Source: Granulosicoccus sp045106855 (GTDB lineage: Bacteria; Pseudomonadota; Gammaproteobacteria; Granulosicoccales; Granulosicoccaceae). Taken from it: a DNA stretch of 64,000 nucleotides. The position numbers and the translations under genes are program-made. The notes beneath the pieces were generated by a model. The model did no database searches and was not told where the DNA came from. It was given only the letters and a program-made list of their open reading frames with translations. Shown here piece by piece: positions 7,326-16,053 of the stretch (positions are counted from its first letter, which is position 1; every line of letters begins with the position of its first letter). Location: NCBI GenBank assembly GCA_045106855.1, contig JBGCFI010000074.1:62001-126000 (forward strand). Direction: 5' to 3'.

Positions 7326-10181
7326 TCAGGATTGTCGCTCTGACTGAAGCGCCTTAAGCTGTTCGCGCATAAGCTCCAGTTGTCGGTCGACCAAGTTCTG
7401 TACATTTTCAGCGTTGTGCGAAGATACTTCCTGATCCTGAGAGCTTGTGTGAGGCTTCTGTCCGGTATTGTCGGGCGCGACCCTCGTGGGGTCATAATCA
7501 GCCTCGGCGGTCGAAAACCAAAAACGTTTACGTTGAAAAGGATATCCAGGCAGGCGAGCTCTCAGTACATTCGAACTGTCGCCCACTAGTCCAATATTAA
7601 TTGGGTAATCATATTTCCAAAACTTACCTGCAGAGTCATAACAGACTTCGAGATCCTTTAACTCCGATTTTGGATGTGAACAGCTAGTCATGACAGTATG
7701 CTTTTCTCTGATACCGCTATGTTGCTGCGCTAATCTTGACAGGGTTTGCCCAGGTCCCACTTCCAGCAGGTATCCACTCTGCACGCATTCCAGCGTAAGC
7801 ATGCCTTCACTGAACCTAACTGGCTTTCGAATATTGGCCGCCCAGTAGTCTGGAGAACATGCTTCTTCGTTCCCGAGCCAGGTCCCAGTGACTGTCGAAA
7901 CCATGGGGATTTTCGGCTCATTTAGCTTTACTAAGCTAAGTTTACTACGGAAATCTTCCAGAATCGGATCCATCATGCTGGAGTGAAAAGCATGCGAGGT
8001 ATGTATTTTCTGTGTAACGATTTCCATCTCGCCCAGTTTATGTTCAATTTCGGAAATATCTGAGCTTGAACCAGACAATACTGTGAGGCGGGGGCTATTA
8101 GACGCGGCAATATCGACCTGGTTAAGGTGTGGCTCCAGAAATTCGGCATTGGCCGACACCGCAATCATTCGACCTCGCGGAAGCCCTTGCATCAACTGAC
8201 CACGAACTGCGACGAGAGTTAGTGCATCTTCAATGGAGAAAATGCCACTCAGACTCCCAGCCATGAATTCACCCACACTGTGACCAATTACAGATGTCGG
8301 ATTTACGCCCCAGGAAATCCAGAGCTGTGCAAGTGAATAGCTTATTGCCGAAATCAACGGCTGCGCATAACGCGTTTGTGTAATTTTGTCTTGCCAGGAG
8401 GTCGAGGTTGGATTTCCTTCAAAAAGAAGATCTTGCAAAGACTCCTCCAAATGCGGTTGCAATATTTCAGAACAAACCTCAAATGCACGCCTGAATACAG
8501 GTTCTCTTGCAAAGAAATCTTTACCCATCAGAACGTGTTGCGCACCCTGACCGGGAAACATAAAACACACATTTTCTCCAGAACGGGGCTTATCAGTAAA
8601 ATCAATCGTTTCAGACGAGAAATTCTTTAGCTTCTCGATAGCTTCTTTTCGACTGCCGGCAACGAGGTAGTGTTTTTGAGCAAACACCGATCGACCGGTA
8701 TTCAGGGTTTTCGCTATGCTTGCTATTTCTAACGCAGGATAGTTCTCTACGTGACGCTTAAGGTTAGAGACTTGTTGTTCTAAAGCCAGTGAACCGCGTG
8801 CACTAAATGTCATGAGCACCGTCGACTCGTACTCTTCAGCTTGTGCAGAACGAAGCGGTGCTTCCTCCAGTATCACATGTGCATTGGTTCCGCCAACACC
8901 AAAAGAACTCAACGCAGCATGGCGGGGTCCGCTGTGAAAATCCCAGGGCAACAAGGTAGTGTTTACAAAAAAGGGACTATTCTCAAAATCGATCTCAGGA
9001 TTCTTCTCGTTGAAGTGCAGGCTGGCGGGTATTTTTCGATGATGTAAAGACAACGCAGTCTTTACCAATCCGGCAATGCCTGCGGTACAGTCCAGGTGTC
9101 CAATATTTGACTTGACTGACCCAAGTGCACAATATTGTTTATGTGGGTTGTTTTTTTGAAAAACTCGACTTAATGCTTCAACTTCTATCGGGTCTCCGAG
9201 TGGAGTTCCTGTCCCGTGAGCTTCAACCATGGATATTGTGTCACCGCTAATTCCAGCCATTGTCTGGGCTCTTTCGATGGCTTCAATCTGTCCATCCGGG
9301 CTTGGTGCTGTGTAGCCAGCCTTGCGGCGTCCATCGTTATTCAGCCCCCAACCGCGTATTACTGCATATATTTCATCACCGTCGCTTTGAGCTGCTTTCA
9401 ACGGTTTCAATAATACAGCTGCTACACCGTTTCCAAATAGTGTTCCGTCCGCTGATTTGTCAAAAACACTGCAGCGACCTGTCTTTGACATCATTCCGCC
9501 TTCTTCGTAAAGGTAACCTCTTTGCTGTGGAAACCTCAGGGTGGCGGCCCCGGCCAATGCCATATCAGCTTCCCCATTTACCAGGCTCTGACAGGCAGAG
9601 GCAATGGCAACGAGCGATGTAGAACAGGCGGTTTGAATGGTTAGGCTTGGACCGTGAAGATCCAGATAGTAGGACACCTGCGTCGCAAGATAATCTTTTT
9701 CGAATCCGATCTCATTCTGAAACGAGCCACCATGAAACACATCAGCTAATTCATGAACGACCGAAGGGTTCTTTTTGAGCGCATCAAGTAAATAGGTATT
9801 CATGTAACATCCGGCAAAGACACCGATCGAGTGATTATGATCGGCAGGAGAATACCCGGCGTCTTCAATCGCATGCCAGCAACATTCTATAAATAGACGA
9901 TGTTGCGGATCCATTGAAACAGCCTTGCCAGGAAAGATATCAAAAAATTCGGCATCAAACTCATCCGCACCATCAACTACAGCTGCTCGCTTGACATAAT
10001 TGACATTGTCTTTGAACAGGTGTGTATCTGCTGGTTCGAGACGATCTTCCGGAATCTCCGTAACACTGTCCACACCGTTACAAAGGTTTTCCCAAAATTC
10101 GCTAACAGAGGCAGCTTCTGGAAAGCGGCCCGCCATGCCGATTATCGCAATCGAATTTGAGAGTTCAGATTTTTCGCTCAT
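7326..10181 (-). CDS. Type I polyketide synthase, KS-AT
   Basis: The 951-residue protein has a ketosynthase (about 10-440) with the full Cys-His-His set: Cys186 in TACSTSL, His322 in EAHGTGTPLGD and His362 in NIGH. An acyltransferase follows (about 540-830) with Ser635 in GHSVGE and the HAFH motif at 730-733, both typical of malonyl-CoA specificity. There is no ketoreductase, dehydratase or carrier domain in the polypeptide. The chain ends in an amphipathic helix with RQLELMREQLKAL, probably for docking. The next gene downstream starts with an ACP, so the two proteins form one split extension module that would leave an unreduced beta-ketone for the aminotransferase. No loading module is seen; the KS may take its starter from an acyl-CoA or acyl-ACP. 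A 195-bp gap separates it from the upstream ABC exporter; I see no clear terminator there. Confidence 0.95.
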   Translation of the reverse strand: MSEKSELSNSIAIIGMAGRFPEAASVSEFWENLCNGVDSVTEIPEDRLEPADTHLFKDNVNYVKRAAVVDGADEFDAEFFDIFPGKAVSMDPQHRLFIECCWHAIEDAGYSPADHNHSIGVFAGCYMNTYLLDALKKNPSVVHELADVFHGGSFQNEIGFEKDYLATQVSYYLDLHGPSLTIQTACSTSLVAIASACQSLVNGEADMALAGAATLRFPQQRGYLYEEGGMMSKTGRCSVFDKSADGTLFGNGVAAVLLKPLKAAQSDGDEIYAVIRGWGLNNDGRRKAGYTAPSPDGQIEAIERAQTMAGISGDTISMVEAHGTGTPLGDPIEVEALSRVFQKNNPHKQYCALGSVKSNIGHLDCTAGIAGLVKTALSLHHRKIPASLHFNEKNPEIDFENSPFFVNTTLLPWDFHSGPRHAALSSFGVGGTNAHVILEEAPLRSAQAEEYESTVLMTFSARGSLALEQQVSNLKRHVENYPALEIASIAKTLNTGRSVFAQKHYLVAGSRKEAIEKLKNFSSETIDFTDKPRSGENVCFMFPGQGAQHVLMGKDFFAREPVFRRAFEVCSEILQPHLEESLQDLLFEGNPTSTSWQDKITQTRYAQPLISAISYSLAQLWISWGVNPTSVIGHSVGEFMAGSLSGIFSIEDALTLVAVRGQLMQGLPRGRMIAVSANAEFLEPHLNQVDIAASNSPRLTVLSGSSSDISEIEHKLGEMEIVTQKIHTSHAFHSSMMDPILEDFRSKLSLVKLNEPKIPMVSTVTGTWLGNEEACSPDYWAANIRKPVRFSEGMLTLECVQSGYLLEVGPGQTLSRLAQQHSGIREKHTVMTSCSHPKSELKDLEVCYDSAGKFWKYDYPINIGLVGDSSNVLRARLPGYPFQRKRFWFSTAEADYDPTRVAPDNTGQKPHTSSQDQEVSSHNAENVQNLVDRQLELMREQLKALQSERQS

Positions 10182-10376
10182 GCGGATCCATTTTCATAGC
10201 GTTTTAAACTTCGTCAAGACACGAAATAATTCACAGAATAATTTCCGGCTCTATAGCGCCATGGGTCTAATCCCTGACTGTGAATGATAACGGCTTGTAA
10301 ATGACGGTATGGGGTCGTTTTACACACCTTGTTACCTATCTTCTGAGGTATACCGCAAACTGTGGATGAATTGCAG

Positions 10377-12140
10377 TTATGACATATATTCTGATTTATA
10401 TGGCAATAGGCAACCATTAGCAAGCTGGTAAATTTTATTGCAGGTTGCCAGTGACGAGGCACGGTGCGCTACGGAGATAATGGTTGTACCCGGGAAATCA
10501 GTGCGAAAATTACCAAGAATTACCTCCTCGGTGGAGCTATCCAGTGCACTTGTTGCTTCATCCAGCACAAGAATGAGGGGTTGGCGGTACAGGGCTCGGG
10601 CCAGACCTATTCTTTGTCGCTGACCACCAGACAATTGCATTCCGCCTTCACCCACGATTGTGTCGTATTGATTATCGAGCTCGTTTTCGATGAAATCAGC
10701 AATTCCGGCAGCTCTAGCGCACCGAGACATCAGACCTATGTCTCGCTGATCGGTTAGTAGGCCATAGGCGATATTGTCAGCCACGGTTGTGCCGGACAAC
10801 ACCACCTGCTGGGACACATACCCAAAATTCTGCCTCCAGGCAACACCATCTTCCGGAGTCAACATCAGCCCATCATTAAGAATTGATCCCGCGGATACCG
10901 GTTGCAGGAGTAGCAGTATGTCCAGCAATGTGGATTTTCCAGCTCCGCTTTCTCCAATGATCCCGATATGCTGTCCCCTCTCCACTGACAGATTAATGTT
11001 TTGCAGCAACGGCTGATTGGTTCTGTGATGAAAAAAAACTCCCTCAAGCACAATCTCGTTACCAGGTACATTTCGAGGGCAGGAAACATTGACGCTCGAG
11101 ACTGAATGGTCCACGTCCAGGGCGTTTGTAATGATAGCAGTGACATGTCCGTAGGTTCTTACGCTGCTGATATCCTTGAACATGGATTGCATAGACGGCA
11201 TGACCCGATATAGCGCATATACCGTGGACCCTATCAATGGCACTAGCGTGGCCAGTGAATCGCCTTGAAGCAACGCCAGACTTATCACGGCAACGACAAT
11301 GATGGAAATCAATATCTCGATAATGGGTCTGGGTAAAAGGCCCCAAAGTTCCAACCGGGGACCAATAACCGCAAGTTCATTCGACGTCTCAGCCAGTTGC
11401 GAAGTATGAAATTCAGCTGCACCGTGAATGTGTATGTATCTGAGATCTGATAGGGATTCTCGCGTTGTTCTATAGAGTCGGGTAAATAGTTGGTCTATTT
11501 TGACACTTCCTCTCTGTAGAACATTACCCAGCAATAGATGAGCTGCCAAAAAATATAGAGACAGCAAACTGAGAATAGTAAGCGTCATCATCGGAGCCAG
11601 AATTAGCAAACCCATCAACAGGAACACAAGAAACAGCGCTTCAATAGAAATATCCAGAGCAGGATCCAGAACGTCATCCATGTACATGTCAATGTCCTCG
11701 TGCAGCAATTTCTCGAGTTTGACGTGATCTAGTCTGGATATTTCGGGATAATCAAGGTTGAGATGCGAAGAAAAAACTGACAGACGCAGATCGCGCATCA
11801 ACGCCGAAAGGTACATTTCAGTTTTGTAGGCGGTAAACAAACTAACCAGGTGAGCAATGGCCGTCAAAGCAACAAATACGATACCTGTATAAATCACATT
11901 TATTGGCCATGGAATAGCGCCCAGAAGATCATTCAACATACTGACTGGTAGCGGGTCGGTTTGTTTCTCAAGGTTAGTTGCCAGATATAGAAATGGCACC
12001 ACTGAAAAGAAACCAACCGTTTGCAGCAGCGCAGACGTCGTATTGAGGGCCATTATTTGCGCCAGACGCTTGGAATCAAAACGACTCGCCAAGGCCAGCG
12101 ACTGGCGAAACTGCGTGAAGGTGTTAATGCCCGCTGGCAT
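10377..12140 (-). CDS. ABC exporter, fused permease and ATPase
   Basis: This 587-residue half-transporter has about six N-terminal membrane segments (roughly 35-330) and a C-terminal ATPase. The ATPase is complete: Walker A GESGAGKS at 396-403, signature LSGGQ at 503-507, Walker B LILVLDEA at 522-529 and the switch His559. The fused TMD-NBD order is that of type I exporters such as MsbA and peptide or lipid exporters, which work as dimers in the inner membrane. No peptidase domain precedes the membrane part. Its place directly upstream of the KS-AT gene suggests it exports the product of the synthetase or confers self-protection; that is inference from position. A 207-bp gap without a recognised element lies upstream. 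Confidence 0.92.
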   Translation of the reverse strand: MPAGINTFTQFRQSLALASRFDSKRLAQIMALNTTSALLQTVGFFSVVPFLYLATNLEKQTDPLPVSMLNDLLGAIPWPINVIYTGIVFVALTAIAHLVSLFTAYKTEMYLSALMRDLRLSVFSSHLNLDYPEISRLDHVKLEKLLHEDIDMYMDDVLDPALDISIEALFLVFLLMGLLILAPMMTLTILSLLSLYFLAAHLLLGNVLQRGSVKIDQLFTRLYRTTRESLSDLRYIHIHGAAEFHTSQLAETSNELAVIGPRLELWGLLPRPIIEILISIIVVAVISLALLQGDSLATLVPLIGSTVYALYRVMPSMQSMFKDISSVRTYGHVTAIITNALDVDHSVSSVNVSCPRNVPGNEIVLEGVFFHHRTNQPLLQNINLSVERGQHIGIIGESGAGKSTLLDILLLLQPVSAGSILNDGLMLTPEDGVAWRQNFGYVSQQVVLSGTTVADNIAYGLLTDQRDIGLMSRCARAAGIADFIENELDNQYDTIVGEGGMQLSGGQRQRIGLARALYRQPLILVLDEATSALDSSTEEVILGNFRTDFPGTTIISVAHRASSLATCNKIYQLANGCLLPYKSEYMS

Positions 12141-12347
12141 GGGGATTATTGATCTCTAGAATACGTGATGATTATTCACGCTAAGCATAACAATATTGAC
12201 CGACGTTTTAGTCTACAAAACCGGTAACCAGCTAATTGGCCCATATTGCACAAATTTTTCCGAGCATATCGTACTTAGAAGAGCAAATACTGCTCAAAAA
12301 AAGGCGTCAATCCGGACTTGTTAACAAAATGAAAAACGTGCACTTCG

Positions 12348-13181
12348 TTATGCTTTTCCTTCAATAATCATTATCTCAAATGTTACCAAGACAGGCGCGC
12401 ACCCTTTAAGCAGATGTCCATGAAAAAGCCTGTTATCTGTATCAACGCAGTGAACGGGTAGCGAGAGAGATCCGTCCCAAGAGGCTCCGTCCAAAATCAG
12501 AACCTCCGAAATGGGACTCTTCATGGGATCTCCTGACTTGAAGTGTGCACCAATCAAGCTTCCAATCCCGAATACTATCGCCTGCTCAAACCCTACTTGC
12601 AACAACAACTCTTCAGTGGCCGAATAAAGGTCTTGATGAGGATTTATTTTGGCAATAAGTGCGTTTCCATCAGTGTTTCCACCATTGACATGGAAGATCT
12701 CGAATGCAGTTTCCGGATTTAGCGACACATTGAAACTGCCCCCGGTAAACGCGCGCAACGTTACAGACACATCCTCATTGACAATAACCTTATCAGGCAA
12801 CAGATGTCCCATTCCGAGCTCGCCGCCTGAATCCCATAGAGCGTGGCAATGAATCCACCATGCACCGTCACGCTTGCCGACTATAGCTGTCGCACTTTGA
12901 ATTCGAGCGGATGGACAAGCATGCGTCTCGCTGTACCAGGCTACATGCATTTCATCAGTCGAATGACTGGGTATCACGTAATCGAAAGGACCGATATCGA
13001 TCTTGTCCAGCACCAATACGCCACTGTCACATCCAAGGACATCCATAAACCCGGAGACGGCGTTCAACAGAATATCCCCTGCCTTTATATGCACAGTGTG
13101 CAGACTAATCTTACCCTGTGCACAAACCACCCCGCATTCAGAACGTGGTCCCGGGTGACTAATCACGTCGCGACTATTCAT
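12348..13181 (-). CDS. Tandem PCC/DUF296-domain protein
   Basis: The 277-residue protein reads as two PCC (DUF296) domains in tandem. The first half has the HCHALW segment followed by GMGHLLPDKVIV. The second half ends with LFHGHLLKGCAPVLVTFEI, the usual C-terminal strand of the family. Single PCC domains occur in plant AT-hook proteins and as small stand-alone bacterial proteins with a conserved His triad thought to bind metal; their reaction is mostly unknown. The ATG start overlaps the stop of the acyl-ligase gene by 4 bp (ATGA), so the two are probably translationally coupled. That coupling with a ligase and a thiolase suggests a role on a CoA-linked intermediate, perhaps a hydrolytic or decarboxylating step, but nothing in the sequence proves it. 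Confidence 0.75.
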   Translation of the reverse strand: MNSRDVISHPGPRSECGVVCAQGKISLHTVHIKAGDILLNAVSGFMDVLGCDSGVLVLDKIDIGPFDYVIPSHSTDEMHVAWYSETHACPSARIQSATAIVGKRDGAWWIHCHALWDSGGELGMGHLLPDKVIVNEDVSVTLRAFTGGSFNVSLNPETAFEIFHVNGGNTDGNALIAKINPHQDLYSATEELLLQVGFEQAIVFGIGSLIGAHFKSGDPMKSPISEVLILDGASWDGSLSLPVHCVDTDNRLFHGHLLKGCAPVLVTFEIMIIEGKA

Positions 13182-14794
13182 GAGTTTACTTTATTTAATA
13201 GTCCCTTCGCTTCCAGTTCCTCGCGAATAAGTTTTTTAGTTACCTTGCCATAACCTGTCTTTGGCATTTCGTGAAAAAAGACAAAATGGTGGGGCAATTT
13301 ATATTTGGCAAGTCGATCTACCAACATCATCTGCAATTCCTCTTCACCAACCGATTGCCCGTTGACACACACACACACTGCTAACCCGACCTCACCCCAG
13401 CGCGGGTGAGGAACGCCAAGCACCGCAACCTCACTCAAAGAAGGATGGGTTAGCATGATTTCCTCAATTTCTCTTGGATAGACATTGGCTCCCCCCGAAA
13501 TGTACATATCAGAGGATCGACCTGTGATGTATAAATAGCCTTGAGCATCCATATGCCCCAGATCACCGGTTCTGAACCAGCCATCTCGAAACGCCTTGGC
13601 GTTAGCTTCATCGTCTCGGTAATAGCCTGCACACACAGCAGGGCCAGCTACACAGATTTCACCCGTGTTCATAGCATCAAGGAGTTTGCCGGAATCATCT
13701 TGTATGGTGATATGAATTCCTGTGCGTTCTACACCACACGTACCGACTCTAGCGTCAGGGCTATCCTCGATGTGATGATCGTGAGTCTGCAAAACAGTGA
13801 TGGCACCAGTTACCTCTCCTAATCCGAAATACTGAACCAATACAAGTCCAAGCTTTTGTAGTGCGTATTTCTGATCTTCACGATACATTGGCGCTCCAGC
13901 ATAGATAACATAACGTAAACTTGAGTGATCGTAGTTATCTACAGAAGGATGCTCCGTAAGCATCTTGACAATAGTTGGTACCGTAAACATATTGGTAACG
14001 CCATACTGTTCCACCATACTCCAGGCAACAGCCGGCTCAAATCTACCGCGCGGCAACAGAACCGAGCAGGCACCAGCGGCAATATTAACCAGCAAATGCA
14101 TACCGGCACCATGGGATAACGGAGCAACCACGAGACTGACATCATTCGGTCCGCTGCCTGGCAGGAGATCATTGAGATGGTTTAGCGTCGTGAAATTTAA
14201 CTGCCCGTGTGTCAGTACAACAGCCTTGGGGCGACCAGTGGATCCAGAGGTAAAAAACATCCAGCACGGATCATCTCGATCAACAGCTACGTTGGCAATG
14301 TCTGTACCCTCGTGCTCCACTAACAATGCTTCGTAGGGTGTTCCAAAGCCGGTGCCAATACAGATAACGTTATGTAATTCCGGTCTTGCACTCTGACACG
14401 CGCTAGCATGATCCGGGAAATCATCCTCACATACCATGAGAGTCACCTCCGCTTTTTCAGCAAGATAGGCAACTTCATCCGGCCGCTGGCGATAATTTGA
14501 TGGCACCCAGACAGCGCCGATACGCCAGCATGCCAACATCACCTCGGTTATCTGAATGTTGTTGGCAGACTGCACGAGCACCCTGTCCCCGGCCTGCACG
14601 TTAAAACGTGTTTTCATCGCCGCTGATAAAGCACTGACCCTGGCATCCAACTGTGCCCAGGTGAGTGACCAGTCTTCCTGGATCAAAGCAGGCTTGTCAG
14701 ACAGGCGACGGGCATTGCGACTTAAAAAGTGCGCAAGATTTGAGGTGCGTGTTGTCCACGGCAGTTTTTCGTCCCGGTTGCTGATCGGACTCAC
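13178..14794 (-). CDS. AMP-dependent acyl-CoA synthetase/ligase (ANL superfamily)
   Basis: The 538-residue protein has the ANL core motifs. The P-loop FTSGSTGRPK is at 181-190. GYYRDDEANAKAFRDGWF and TGDLGHMD form the A7/A8 hinge region, and KTGYGKVTKK near the C-terminus carries the catalytic Lys. It should activate a carboxylic acid with ATP and ligate it to CoA (or to a carrier protein). The GTG start overlaps the thiolase stop by 4 bp and the stop overlaps the PCC-protein start by 4 bp, so three genes form a coupled unit. The substrate cannot be read from the sequence. It could supply the starter acyl group for the PKS or be part of a degradative path with the thiolase. Confidence 0.9.
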   Translation of the reverse strand: MSPISNRDEKLPWTTRTSNLAHFLSRNARRLSDKPALIQEDWSLTWAQLDARVSALSAAMKTRFNVQAGDRVLVQSANNIQITEVMLACWRIGAVWVPSNYRQRPDEVAYLAEKAEVTLMVCEDDFPDHASACQSARPELHNVICIGTGFGTPYEALLVEHEGTDIANVAVDRDDPCWMFFTSGSTGRPKAVVLTHGQLNFTTLNHLNDLLPGSGPNDVSLVVAPLSHGAGMHLLVNIAAGACSVLLPRGRFEPAVAWSMVEQYGVTNMFTVPTIVKMLTEHPSVDNYDHSSLRYVIYAGAPMYREDQKYALQKLGLVLVQYFGLGEVTGAITVLQTHDHHIEDSPDARVGTCGVERTGIHITIQDDSGKLLDAMNTGEICVAGPAVCAGYYRDDEANAKAFRDGWFRTGDLGHMDAQGYLYITGRSSDMYISGGANVYPREIEEIMLTHPSLSEVAVLGVPHPRWGEVGLAVCVCVNGQSVGEEELQMMLVDRLAKYKLPHHFVFFHEMPKTGYGKVTKKLIREELEAKGLLNKVNS

Positions 14795-15960
14795 CGAACT
14801 CTCTCCAGTATGGATACATAGTTTGCAACTGCAGCACCGCCCATGTTGAACACACCAGCAAATTCAACATTAGGTAACTGCATGGGGCCAGCCTCACCTG
14901 CCAGTTGCATGGCTGCCATGACATGTTGTGAAACGCCAGTGGCTCCCAATGGGTGACCGCGGGATTTCAACCCACCTGATGGGTTGACCGGCAATTTTCC
15001 CTCACGTGTTGTCACGCCATCTCGAATCAACTCTCCACCTTTGCCTGGGGTTGCAAGGCCCATCGCTTCATACTCTAGAAGTTCTGCAATGGTAAAACAA
15101 TCGTGAGTTTCCACCAGACTCAGATCATTCAATGCAAGCGCCGCCTCTTCCAGTGACTTGGACCATGCAGATCTGGCACCTGCAAATTCGGTCGGGTCCC
15201 GTCTGGATAAGGCCAGTACATCGTTGACTTGATTGCGAGCACGAAAACCTATCGCTCTTTTCATTGTTCTCGCAATGTCCGGATGTGTAATGACGATCGC
15301 GGCGGCACCATCTGATATGAGAGAACAATCAGTACGTCGCAAGGGGCCTGCTACCAGCGGATTTTTTTCAGTGACGGTATTGCAGAAGTTTACGCCTAAG
15401 TCTTTTTGCATATGGGCAAACGGATTAAGCATCCCGTTAGCATGATTCTTCGCAGATATCATGGCTAGTTCATGGGAATGGTCGCCGTATTTGTCGAAGT
15501 ACTGTTGTGCGATCTGCCCAAATATTCCTGCAAAACCACCGTTCACATCCCCCTCTTCTGACCTGTAGGAGGCGCTCAACATAATTTCACCCGCCGTCTG
15601 TGTGGGAATCGTGCTCATTTTCTCAGCACCCACCACTAAAGCCATTTCGCCTCTCCCGGCAGCTATAAAGTCCAATGCGCTGTATAGCGCTGCCGAGCCG
15701 GTTGCACAAGCGTTTTCAAGATGCACAGAAGGAACACACGCCAATTCGGGTATCGCCATACCCACCAGCGCTCCTTCAAATGCCTGTGGCGAAAATCCGT
15801 TGTTATAGACGCCTACGAAAATACCATCGATATCCTGAGCACCGACATTGGCGTGCTCCAGAGCATCGGGTACGACAGTCGCCATGAGTTGTTCCAGATC
15901 TGGCTGTGGAGCCCTGCCGAATTTACTGTGTGCCCACCCGATGATTTGCGGATGTTTCAT
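14791..15960 (-). CDS. Thiolase-family acyltransferase (SCP-x type)
   Basis: This is a thiolase-fold protein of 389 residues. The nucleophile Cys is in ENACATGSAA (residue 85 from the chosen start) and the C-terminal part has GLKSRGHPLGATG. The overall pattern (no QMG/KxE signatures of classical acetoacetyl-CoA thiolases, NMGGAAV near the end) is that of SCP-x/lipid-transfer-type thiolases, which cleave or condense acyl-CoA thioesters. I chose the ATG at 15960 because GGGAG sits 8 bases upstream; a TTG five codons earlier is possible but poorly placed. It is the first gene of the 4-bp-overlapping thiolase-ligase-PCC unit, about 90 bp after the flavoprotein gene. Confidence 0.87.
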   Translation of the reverse strand: MKHPQIIGWAHSKFGRAPQPDLEQLMATVVPDALEHANVGAQDIDGIFVGVYNNGFSPQAFEGALVGMAIPELACVPSVHLENACATGSAALYSALDFIAAGRGEMALVVGAEKMSTIPTQTAGEIMLSASYRSEEGDVNGGFAGIFGQIAQQYFDKYGDHSHELAMISAKNHANGMLNPFAHMQKDLGVNFCNTVTEKNPLVAGPLRRTDCSLISDGAAAIVITHPDIARTMKRAIGFRARNQVNDVLALSRRDPTEFAGARSAWSKSLEEAALALNDLSLVETHDCFTIAELLEYEAMGLATPGKGGELIRDGVTTREGKLPVNPSGGLKSRGHPLGATGVSQHVMAAMQLAGEAGPMQLPNVEFAGVFNMGGAAVANYVSILERVR

Positions 15961-16053
15961 TCCATATTCTCCCAAATGGTTTACCGGGCTTCATTAATCG
16001 CCTGGATTTACCCGCGGTGGCAATTTGAGTTTGTCCACCACCAGTGCTTTTGT

